A DNA stretch of 48,533 nt from Candidatus Kaiserbacteria bacterium RIFCSPHIGHO2_02_FULL_49_34 (lineage in GTDB: Bacteria; Patescibacteriota; Minisyncoccia; Phycocordibacterales; UBA918): NCBI GenBank assembly GCA_001781205.1, contig MFLE01000009.1, forward strand, positions 1 through 48,533, given 5' to 3'. The notes beneath the pieces were generated by a model, which did no database searches, was not told the origin of the DNA, and saw only the letters and a program-made list of their open reading frames with translations. Positions 39,621 to 46,268 of this stretch are shown here, piece after piece (positions within the stretch are counted from its first letter, which is position 1; every line of letters begins with the position of its first letter). A program made the position numbers and the translations under genes.

Positions 39621-39671
39621 CTCTACGCTTTTTAGATATGAGTATGTATTGCGCACTCGCGTTTTGCATGG

Positions 39672-39677
39672 TATATT
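39672..39677 (+). promoter_or_regulatory. -10 box of rnpB
   Basis: TATATT preceded by TGG, placing the RNA 5' end near 39684. Confidence 0.6.
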
Positions 39678-39683
39678 CACGCC

Positions 39684-40012
39684 GTCAGACAGTCGCTCGG
39701 TAGTAATACTGGGAGGAAAGTCCGGACATGCCCATGCTCGCAAGAGCATGGAGGACGGTAGTAGGTAACTCCTGCACGCGGCAACGCGCGAGGTGCGAAC
39801 AGAGACGCTTTAATCGAAAGAAAGAAGTCCCTGCGATGGGAAGCTATGCACGAAACGAAGTGTGTAGTTGAAACGGCTAAATCCTTACCTGCATGCAAGG
39901 TCGTGCTTCTCCGCAAGGAGATGAGAACCGCTCGAGCAGTGTGGCGACACATTGCCCAGATAAATGACTGTCACCACCCCGCAAGGGGCGGCACAGAATC
40001 CGGCTTATCGAC
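39684..40012 (+). ncRNA. rnpB: RNase P RNA, bacterial type A
   Basis: RNase P RNA is the catalytic RNA that trims the 5' leader of tRNA precursors. Conserved regions are all present and in order: GGGAGGAAAGTCCGGAC near 39711-39727 (CR I), the P3-like hairpin CATGCTC/GAGCATG behind it, AACAGAGACGC, GTTGAAACGGCTAAATCC (CR II/III area), CAGATAAATGACTGTCACC (CR IV), and ACAGAATCCGGCTTATCG (CR V) at about 39992-40009. The spacing fits the A type. Exact ends are estimated: the 5' end from the -10 box at 39672, the 3' end just before a 16-bp hairpin. Confidence 0.93.
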
Positions 40013-40046
40013 ACACAAACACGCACTTCGGTGCGTGTTTGTGTGT
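40011..40046 (+). terminator. Hairpin terminating rnpB
   Basis: 16-bp stem ACACACAAACACGCAC and its complement around a stable TTCG tetraloop. No clear T-run follows, but a second, longer hairpin begins immediately. Confidence 0.7.
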
Positions 40047-40107
40047 GCATACATGTCTCTCAGGGAGGAGAGGTCTTGCCCTCTCCTCCCTGAGAGACAT
40101 GTATGCA
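40046..40107. repeat. 28-bp perfect inverted repeat downstream of rnpB
   Basis: Arms at 40046-40073 and 40080-40107 (starting TGCATACATGTCTCTCAGGG) are perfectly complementary around a 6-nt loop. It adjoins the rnpB hairpin without any gap. No open reading frame or T-run. Confidence 0.85.
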
Positions 40108-40150
40108 TATCGCTTTAACCACCCATCCAAACGCCTGCTGTGTACGTTAC

Positions 40151-40293
40151 TTTTGTCATTCTGTAAGAATCCAGAGTCGGCACATTATACATGATTCTAA
40201 AGCGTTCGTGCTTTTAAGCACATCGCTCTACCTATCGGTTGTGGCTACATTGAGCATGCCGTTTCGACGCTGGATTCTTCCAGGATGACAAAA
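40151..40293. repeat. Inverted-repeat element with TTTTGTCATTC ends (family 1-related, F)
   Basis: Ends TTTTGTCATTCTGTAAGAATCCAG and CTGGATTCTTCCAGGATGACAAAA (given in two parts: left TTTTGTCATTC + GAATCCAG, right CTGGATTC + GGATGACAAAA). The interior is AT/GC-mixed without a gene. Related to the TGTCATCC family but lacking its GGATCCCC hairpin. Confidence 0.7.
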
Positions 40294-40370
40294 TGAGGGA
40301 ACAGTTCTCAAAATTAGATACTAGTTAAAATCAATTTTAAAATCTTTACTAAAATTTCCCCAACTAATGC

Positions 40371-40382
40371 TATACTGCGCAT
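40371..40382 (+). promoter_or_regulatory. -10 box of pilB
   Basis: TATACT (preceded by TGC) at 40371-40376, 6 nt before ATG. Confidence 0.75.
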
Positions 40383-42032
40383 ATGATTCAATTTGATGAT
40401 GAACGTGTTGCAGGGAAGCTTGCGTCACTCCGACATGACGAAGTAGAAGAACGGGTGCGAATGCTTGCGGCGCAGATAGGGACGAATTATATCAACCTCG
40501 TCGGTATTTCTATTAACCCAGAAGCATTATCGCAGATCCCTGAAGCACAAGCGAAAGAGCTTGAGATGGTTGCCTTTTTGCTCCACGGCACCACGCTCTC
40601 GATAGCGATGAAGAATCCGAAGAATCCGCGCGCGCAGGAGGTTGTCACAACCTTAAAAAAGAAGGGATATGTCGTCAAAGAGTACATGGTCTCTGAGGCG
40701 AGCCTTCAGCATGTATATCTGCGTTATGCGGATTTGCGTAGCGCGACCGCATCATCCAAACACTCACTCGACATTGATGCCGAGCTTGTTGCATCACTCT
40801 CGGAGCGTATCCGTTCACACCTCGATGTTGACACTATGATGCAAGAAGCCTTCGCAATGGAGTCATCAGAAAAGATTAGCCGCATCGTGAGTATCATGTT
40901 CGCAGGTGCAAACGCGCTTCGTTCCTCCGACATTCACATCGAACCCGAAGAAGACACAACGCGTATGCGATACCGTATCGACGGCGTACTATGGGAGGTC
41001 ACTAATCTTCCTCCAACGATTTATCACGGTGTAATGCAACGTATCAAGCTTCTTGCTGGTGCGAAACTCAATGTCCACAATGAAGCGCAAGACGGACGTA
41101 TGAGTTTCGTACTTGGCGCGGCGACGATTGATGTGCGTGTCTCAATTATTCCAGGCGGGCACGGTGAGTCAGTCGTGATGCGTCTTCTTAACTCTGAATC
41201 GGCGCAGCTCTCACTTGAAGATCTCGGCTTTAGTGAAATACTGCGCAATGTTATCGAAGAAGAACTTGCGCGTCCGAATGGCGCTATCATTACGACAGGT
41301 CCTACCGGGTCAGGTAAAACAACTGCGCTCTATGCGTTTCTTATCGCCGTACATAAACCAGGCGTTAAAATCATAACGATTGAAGACCCTATCGAATACC
41401 GTCTGCCGGGCATTGTACAAACACAAACAGGCGCACACTACACATTTGCATCTGGGCTGCGCGCAATTCTCCGTCAAGACCCAGATATTATTATGGTCGG
41501 CGAAATGCGCGACCTTGAGGTGTCAGAAACTGTTGTACATGCCGCACTCACGGGGCACTTGGTGTTTTCAACACTCCACACCAACAGCGCCATCGGTGCG
41601 ATTCCTCGCCTTATCGACATGGGTATCGAACCAACAATTCTTGGAAGTTCCTTTAACCTCATGCTCGGACAGCGTCTCGCGCGCCGCTTGTGTCCGCATT
41701 GTAAAAAAGCGCGCACCGCAACACCTGATGAACAGAAAATCATGATGCGTGTACTGGGGACTGCACCAGCATCGACACAAATTTACGATGCTGTCGGCTG
41801 CGATAAGTGTGGTATGAGTGGCTACAAAGGTCGTATCGGTATTTACGAAGCCGTCCGCATGACTCACGACCTTGCGCCACATATCAAAAAGGGAATTAGC
41901 GAAGAAGAAATTTCCGAACGTATTAAACCACAAGGAATTCCGTCCATGCAGCAAGACGGCGTCATGAAAGTCCTTGCGGGCGTCACTTCGCTCGATGAAC
42001 TTGAACGTGTTGTCGATTTACATGGCACATAG
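40383..42032 (+). CDS. pilB: Type IV pilus assembly / type II secretion ATPase, PilB (GspE) family
   Basis: PilB hexamers power pilus extension from the cytoplasmic face. The 549-residue product has an N-terminal GspE-II/MshEN-like domain (about 20-115), a linker, SSDIHIEPEEDTTRMRYRIDG (180-200), Walker A GPTGSGKT at 306-313, the Asp box ITIEDPIEYR (331-340), Walker B IIMVGEMRD at 369-377 (Met in place of the common Ile), and the His box GHLVFSTLHTN (391-401). Two CxxC pairs at C437/C440 and C473/C476 form the zinc site of the PilB/GspE type, absent in PilT. No other pilus genes are adjacent. Leaderless promoter; transcription may continue into ybeY. Confidence 0.93.
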   Translation: MIQFDDERVAGKLASLRHDEVEERVRMLAAQIGTNYINLVGISINPEALSQIPEAQAKELEMVAFLLHGTTLSIAMKNPKNPRAQEVVTTLKKKGYVVKEYMVSEASLQHVYLRYADLRSATASSKHSLDIDAELVASLSERIRSHLDVDTMMQEAFAMESSEKISRIVSIMFAGANALRSSDIHIEPEEDTTRMRYRIDGVLWEVTNLPPTIYHGVMQRIKLLAGAKLNVHNEAQDGRMSFVLGAATIDVRVSIIPGGHGESVVMRLLNSESAQLSLEDLGFSEILRNVIEEELARPNGAIITTGPTGSGKTTALYAFLIAVHKPGVKIITIEDPIEYRLPGIVQTQTGAHYTFASGLRAILRQDPDIIMVGEMRDLEVSETVVHAALTGHLVFSTLHTNSAIGAIPRLIDMGIEPTILGSSFNLMLGQRLARRLCPHCKKARTATPDEQKIMMRVLGTAPASTQIYDAVGCDKCGMSGYKGRIGIYEAVRMTHDLAPHIKKGISEEEISERIKPQGIPSMQQDGVMKVLAGVTSLDELERVVDLHGT

Positions 42033-42081
42033 AGTTCTTGGTGGAACCGCGAACTGAGTTGGGATTTTTGCATTGTGCAGG

Positions 42082-42093
42082 TATACTGTGCGT
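42082..42093 (+). promoter_or_regulatory. -10 box of ybeY
   Basis: TATACT at 42082-42087, 6 nt before ATG. Decides the start at 42094 over an in-frame start at 42073 that would overlap the promoter. Confidence 0.72.
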
Positions 42094-42474
42094 ATGAGTT
42101 TTTCAATCGCACATACTACGCGAACGTATCCAAAACAGCTTCCATTTGAACGCATGAAGCGAGATATTTTAGGTGCGAACTATGAGCTAACACTTATATT
42201 TGTCGGACGAACGCGTGCACAAGCACTCAACATCGCCTATCGCAAGAAAGACTACTATCCAAACGTACTTTCTTTTCCATTGGATGATACGCAGGGCGAA
42301 ATCTATATCTGCCCAGAGGTTGCAAATCGCCAAGCGAAGAAGTTCGGTATGACACCCACCGGCTTCATGGGTTTTCTCTTTATTCACGGACTCTACCACC
42401 TCAAAGGGCATGATCACGGCGACAAAATGGACGCACTCGAAGAGAAGACGGTCAAAAAATACGGGTTAAAATAA
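42094..42474 (+). CDS. ybeY: Endoribonuclease YbeY
   Basis: YbeY is a metal-dependent endoribonuclease involved in 16S rRNA 3'-end maturation and ribosome quality control. The 126-residue product has NVLSFPLD (cf. the family's TDVLSFP) and the zinc motif HGLYHLKGHDH, i.e. H-x3-H-x5-H pattern with the conserved GHDH. It is shorter than most YbeY proteins (about 150) because the N-terminal part is compact. The next gene, ftsA, starts 1 bp after the stop, so the two are co-transcribed. Confidence 0.92.
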   Translation: MSFSIAHTTRTYPKQLPFERMKRDILGANYELTLIFVGRTRAQALNIAYRKKDYYPNVLSFPLDDTQGEIYICPEVANRQAKKFGMTPTGFMGFLFIHGLYHLKGHDHGDKMDALEEKTVKKYGLK

Positions 42475-42475
42475 T

Positions 42476-43654
42476 ATGAGTAAGCGTACACGTATCATCA
42501 CAGGTATCGACATGGGCTCATCACTGATTAAAGTGATGGTCTTTCGTGCCTCCGAGAAAGATGGTGAGCAGGTGTCGCACGTAATTGGGTTCGGCAAGGC
42601 GGAGTCTCGTGGTATTGAACGTGGGTACGTCGTCAACCACGCTGATGCGCTCCGTGCACTGCAAAATGCGCTTGCCGAGGCGGAGAAAAACGCTAAGCAT
42701 CACATTACCGATGCGTATCTTTCAATTGGGGGTGAGATGCTGGGTTCGAACTACGCACACGGCGAAACGATAGCGCAGGGGCCAAACCAGATTATCGCGC
42801 ACGATGACATCGAGCGTGCTATTGCGTATGGTACCGAGCAGATTCGTGGCGAGCTCGTGAATATGCATCTGTTTCCTGAAATCGTGCTCCGCACGGCGCT
42901 CGACGACAAGAAGGTTATTGGGCACGCCGAGGGGATGCAGGGCAATAAGCTTGAAGTTGATACGATTATTGTCTCGGCACTCCAGCAACAATATGATGCG
43001 CTAAAAATGCTTGCACAGCATGCAGGAGTGCGAATTGTTGATGCGGTGCCGTCGCCATTGGCGTCGTCAATTGTGTCACTCTCACGTGTGCATAAGCGCA
43101 TGGGTGCTATGCTGGTTGATATTGGTGCAGAGACAACAACTGTGACGGTCTTTGAAGAATCCCGTCCTGTTGCACTTGTCGTGCTTACCATCGGTTCCGC
43201 GAATTTGACGGAAGAGCTTGCCGTACACTTCCGTATAACCCCCGAAGAGGCCGATAAAATAAAGCGTGTTGGCGTGCAGGGAACTGCTTTCCCGAAAAAG
43301 AAATACGATACCGTGGTACAAGATTTCTATACTAAACTCTTCACGAAAATCCGCGATCACTTCCGTCGCATGAAATTCCGCAATATCCTTCCCGCAGGTG
43401 TATTTTTGACTGGTGGCGGTGCACTCGCGTCAGGTATCGATGAAATTGCACGTACTATCCTCGAACTTCCCGCACGTAACGTTGCAACACCGTTTGAGAA
43501 AAAGGGCGGTATTCCTCACGAGTACCTCATGACCGTCTATGGTACCTGCATGTGGGCCGTCAATCTCGACGACGAAGCACAAGAAACAGGCATTCCAACA
43601 CCAACAAAAACAAAGGGGTTTTTCAGCTACTGGCTCAAACAATTCATACCGTAG
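42476..43654 (+). CDS. ftsA: Cell division protein FtsA
   Basis: FtsA is an actin-like ATPase that tethers FtsZ to the membrane. The 392-residue product shows the phosphate-1 loop IITGIDMGSSLIKVMV, the SHS2/1C domain region (DAYLSIGGEMLGSNYAHG), the phosphate-2 loop MLVDIGAETTTVTVF, the adenosine loop AGVFLTGGGALASGIDEIA, and a C-terminal amphipathic membrane-targeting end FFSYWLKQFIP. Length matches the family. ftsZ does not follow, which is unusual compared with the common ftsQAZ order; a nested palindromic repeat comes next instead. Confidence 0.92.
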   Translation: MSKRTRIITGIDMGSSLIKVMVFRASEKDGEQVSHVIGFGKAESRGIERGYVVNHADALRALQNALAEAEKNAKHHITDAYLSIGGEMLGSNYAHGETIAQGPNQIIAHDDIERAIAYGTEQIRGELVNMHLFPEIVLRTALDDKKVIGHAEGMQGNKLEVDTIIVSALQQQYDALKMLAQHAGVRIVDAVPSPLASSIVSLSRVHKRMGAMLVDIGAETTTVTVFEESRPVALVVLTIGSANLTEELAVHFRITPEEADKIKRVGVQGTAFPKKKYDTVVQDFYTKLFTKIRDHFRRMKFRNILPAGVFLTGGGALASGIDEIARTILELPARNVATPFEKKGGIPHEYLMTVYGTCMWAVNLDDEAQETGIPTPTKTKGFFSYWLKQFIP

Positions 43655-43659
43655 ACTTC

Positions 43660-43868
43660 TTCCAAAATAAGCGAATTTGCACTGGTTTCAGAAATTTTTG
43701 ACTCATCTTTCAAGCAAGTGAGCGTCGTAGCTGAGTCGAAGCGTAAGCGGAGATTCAGATATGACCGAACGAGCGAAGAAAGAAGCGGAGCGTCACAAGT
43801 ACATTGGGTACGGCTCCTGCAAAAATATCTTCCAACCAGCACAACTTCATCTCATTTTGAAAGAAGTC
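43660..43868. repeat. Palindromic repeat, family 3 copy 3, interrupted by family 2
   Basis: Left part CTTCCAAAATAAGCG...TTGCACTGGTTTCAG and right part GGGTACGGCTCC...CCAACCAGCACAACTTCATC...TTTTGAAAGAAG are complementary in pieces and match the family 3 element at 46090. The space where its loop would be is taken by a family 2 copy. With repeat E it fills most of the 416-bp gap 43655-44070, in which I see no gene. Confidence 0.65.
43705..43793 (+). repeat. Dispersed repeat, family 2 copy 4 (nested)
   Basis: Runs from ATCTTTCAAGCAAGTGAGCG to GAAAGAAGCGGAGCGTC, close to copies at 9031 (−), 13576 (−) and 39084 (+). Confidence 0.75.
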
Positions 43869-43914
43869 TTTGTTTTACTCTGCGTGGTATTGTAAGCATA
43901 CAATACAAACATCT

Positions 43915-43987
43915 GTCATCCCCGGGTATTTGAAAGCAATAGTCGGACAGGCGTCCTTCTTTGCTTTCAAGACCACGAGGATGACAA
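43915..43987. repeat. Shortened family 1 copy E
   Basis: TGTCATCCCCGGGTATTTG is joined directly to the third hairpin GAAAGCAAT...TTTGCTTTC and the right end ACGAGGATGACA. The first two hairpins are deleted. The hairpin loop is nearly identical to copy D. Confidence 0.8.
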
Positions 43988-44070
43988 AATATTTTTGGTT
44001 ACCAGAGATTAATGAGCTCGCGCCCTTGGATTTTGCATTCTCTGCAGAGGTGTGGTAGTATCTGGGAACT

Positions 44071-44310
44071 ATGGAAGCTATGCAATCGGTACTCCCGTAC
44101 GCTCAGGTGATTCTCTCTATCGTTCTCATTGCGGCAATTCTTTTGCAGCAGCGCGGTTCGAGCCTTGGTGGCGCGTTCGGCAGCGATAATTTCAGCGGCA
44201 CATTCAACAAGCGTCGCGGCGGAGAAATGTTTTTGTTCAAGGTGGCAATTGTCTCAGGTATTCTTTTTGTGCTTACGACGCTACTTTCTCTTATTTTGGC
44301 GCAGGGCTAG
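44071..44310 (+). CDS. secG: Protein-export membrane protein SecG
   Basis: SecG is the small accessory subunit of the SecYEG translocon. The 79-residue product has two membrane helices (about 8-25 and 54-76) with the family signature between them: LLQQRGSSLGGAFG, the conserved (L)LQ-x-(R/G)-x-x-G-L/G-x-x-F-G loop, and GTFNKRRGGEMFLFK before helix two. Length is normal. TAGTAT lies 9 nt before the ATG. The next gene (peptide-binding-like protein) starts within 80 bp and may be on the same transcript. Confidence 0.9.
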   Translation: MEAMQSVLPYAQVILSIVLIAAILLQQRGSSLGGAFGSDNFSGTFNKRRGGEMFLFKVAIVSGILFVLTTLLSLILAQG

Positions 44311-44388
44311 ACTCTTTTGCATAATCTATTCATACTCGCGTTCTTTGTAAAAGAAGATGCGTGTCTTTACTTGTTTTCCAATTCTACC

Positions 44389-46086
44389 GTGGATCGTCTC
44401 TTTGCATATTTTGACCATCTGAAGCCGGGTGACCGACTGCTCTTTGCGTGTGCGCTTGGTGCGCTTGTGATTACGTTTCTTCTTGCCGTGGTGCAGGTAA
44501 GTAATCGTTTTCTTGTGGAAACGCCACTTCATGGTGATGCTCTTACTGAAGGTTTTGTCGGCGTACCTCGGTTTATAAACCCAGTGCTTGCAACCACGCA
44601 ACTTGATAAGGATCTCTCGGCGCTTGTTTATGCAGGGGTGATGCAGATTGATGCCGAAGGAAATCTCGCGTATGACCTTGCGGAAGACGTTGCGATAAAC
44701 GACGAGGGTACCACCTACACTATCACTCTCGCACAGAACCGTATGTGGAGTGACGGCACCCCAGTCACTGCAGAAGATGTTGCTTTCACCATTCGGACCA
44801 CACAAGATGCAATTGTCGGTTCGTCACTTCGCGCACCGTTTCAACATGTTTCTGTGGAAGTTGTCGGCACGCATGAGGTTGTGCTTACTATTCCTGCGCG
44901 CGATCCCGGTTTTCTTGAACTTCTTACTATTGGCATTTTGCCCGCACATATTTGGAGTCCAATTGCGCCTGATCGTCTAAGCTATAGCGACTATAATCTC
45001 ACTCCTGTCGGTGCAGGGAAGTTCACACTCGCAACACGGAAGACGTCTATCGATGGTTCGCCTGAAGTATTTGTCTTCGTGCCACAAGGAGTATCTACTG
45101 ATGCTCCACGGGTGAATCTCCATGCGCGCTTCTTCCCTAATGACGAACTACGGATTGGAGCCCTCTTAGCAGGAACGATTGACATGGCGGCAAGTATTGA
45201 CGCAGCGAGCGCCGCACGAATTCAGGCAGCATCTGACGTGTCGCTCATGACACGTACTTTGCCGCGTACCTTTGGTGTCTTCTTTAATCAGAAAACCGCA
45301 CCAGCACTTCTTGACACGGCTGCACGCGAAGCACTTGACCTACTTATTGACCGTGAAGCGCTCACACACGCAGTGCTCGGCAGTTACGGCGAAAGCACTA
45401 GTGAACCACTGCCTGTAGCGTGGAAGACAGGGGTTGATGGGTTAACTCCAGCAGAGGACAAGAGTATTGGACTTGAAGCTGCACGAGCAAGGCTCGAGCG
45501 CGGTGACTGGGAGTGGCATGAAGATGAAAGCCTTTGGGCAAAAAAGATTGCCGGCGCAACCACAACACTCTCATTCACCATAACCACACTCAACACACCT
45601 GTTTTTACCGAGACTGCCGCAGCATTCGCAGCCCGGCTCGCAGAGCTTGGTGTTCCTACAAAAGTTATTGCACGTGAACGTGCTGATATGAACAGTACTA
45701 TCGCGGCGCGAGAATATGAAATGCTCTTGTATGGGACAGCGTTCGGACGAGCTCGTGACCTGTATCCATTTTGGCATTCATCACGCCGCGTTGAGCCAGG
45801 CCTCAATGTTGCACTCTATACGAACCTTTCTGCCGACACGTCGCTTGAACATATGCGAAGCGCAACGACAACCGAAGCATACGGTGCAGCATATGAAAGT
45901 TTTATGACTGCGTTCCGTGCTGATACGCCCGCCCTGTTTCTCTTCAGTCCATACTTTATATATGCAGTACGCGATGACGTCACGCTCGAGCTGCCTGCTC
46001 GCATCGTCGACCAGTCTGAACGTTTTGCACTCATACAGACATGGTATAAGGAGACAGAGAGAGTCTGGAAAATATTTGCAAAATAA
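44389..46086 (+). CDS. Membrane-anchored oligopeptide-binding-like protein (SBP family 5)
   Basis: The product resembles family 5 extracellular substrate-binding proteins of peptide/nickel ABC transporters. Landmarks are GFVGVPRFINPVLATTQLDKDLSALVYAGVMQID, LAEDVAINDEGTTYTITLAQNRMWSDGTPVTAEDVAFTI (the classic W-x-DG-x-P-x-T/A-x-DV motif), LTIGILPAHIW, GVFFNQKTAP, and AREALDLLIDREAL. A membrane helix follows a short cytoplasmic segment (LLFACALGALVITFLLAVV), so it is anchored rather than a lipoprotein. No permease or ATPase genes are near. The start is uncertain: the frame opens with TTG at 44317, but GTG at 44389 gives a compact MDRLFAYFDHLKPGDRLL N-terminus (565 residues) and is preferred here. 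Confidence 0.82.
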   Translation: MDRLFAYFDHLKPGDRLLFACALGALVITFLLAVVQVSNRFLVETPLHGDALTEGFVGVPRFINPVLATTQLDKDLSALVYAGVMQIDAEGNLAYDLAEDVAINDEGTTYTITLAQNRMWSDGTPVTAEDVAFTIRTTQDAIVGSSLRAPFQHVSVEVVGTHEVVLTIPARDPGFLELLTIGILPAHIWSPIAPDRLSYSDYNLTPVGAGKFTLATRKTSIDGSPEVFVFVPQGVSTDAPRVNLHARFFPNDELRIGALLAGTIDMAASIDAASAARIQAASDVSLMTRTLPRTFGVFFNQKTAPALLDTAAREALDLLIDREALTHAVLGSYGESTSEPLPVAWKTGVDGLTPAEDKSIGLEAARARLERGDWEWHEDESLWAKKIAGATTTLSFTITTLNTPVFTETAAAFAARLAELGVPTKVIARERADMNSTIAAREYEMLLYGTAFGRARDLYPFWHSSRRVEPGLNVALYTNLSADTSLEHMRSATTTEAYGAAYESFMTAFRADTPALFLFSPYFIYAVRDDVTLELPARIVDQSERFALIQTWYKETERVWKIFAK

Positions 46087-46089
46087 TGG

Positions 46090-46211
46090 GCGGCTTCCAA
46101 AATTGTCACATTTGCACCGGCTTCGCGAAATTTTCTCTTCACCGTACGTCAGGTACGGCTCCGATAAAATTTCACTCCAGCCGGCACAACTGCACTCAAT
46201 TTTGAAAGCCG
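46090..46211. repeat. Palindromic repeat, family 3 copy 4
   Basis: Nested inverted repeats: outer CGGCTT-AAAATTG / CAATTTTGAAAGCCG, middle GCACCGGCT / AGCCGGCAC, inner GAAATTTT / AAAATTTC, core ACCGTAC-gtca-GGTACGG. Starts 4 bp after the stop of the substrate-binding protein gene. Confidence 0.85.
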
Positions 46212-46235
46212 TAGCACGAACCTCGCAGAACTAAA

Positions 46236-46268
46236 AACTATTAAACAATTTTAACTATTAAACAATTT
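46236..46268 (+). promoter_or_regulatory. Tandemly duplicated 17-bp segment carrying the rnj -10 box
   Basis: AACTATTAAACAATTT occurs at 46236-46251 and again at 46253-46268. The second TATTAA lies 7 nt before the rnj ATG, fitting a leaderless start; the first would give a leader of about 17 nt. Confidence 0.55.

Noticed and set aside
40151-40293. tRNA or small RNA gene between rnpB and pilB
   Set aside because: No tRNA arms or CCA end; the stretch is bounded by inverted repeats of the TGTCATTC type and has no further conserved structure that I can recognise.
44317-44388. TTG start at 44317 for the peptide-binding-like protein
   Set aside because: It adds a second hydrophobic stretch without family support and starts 7 bp after secG; GTG at 44389 gives a usual anchor. 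Not excluded, only less likely.
878-46211. Dispersed repeats as a CRISPR array
   Set aside because: Copies are kilobases apart, long and structured; there is no regular repeat-spacer series and no cas gene.
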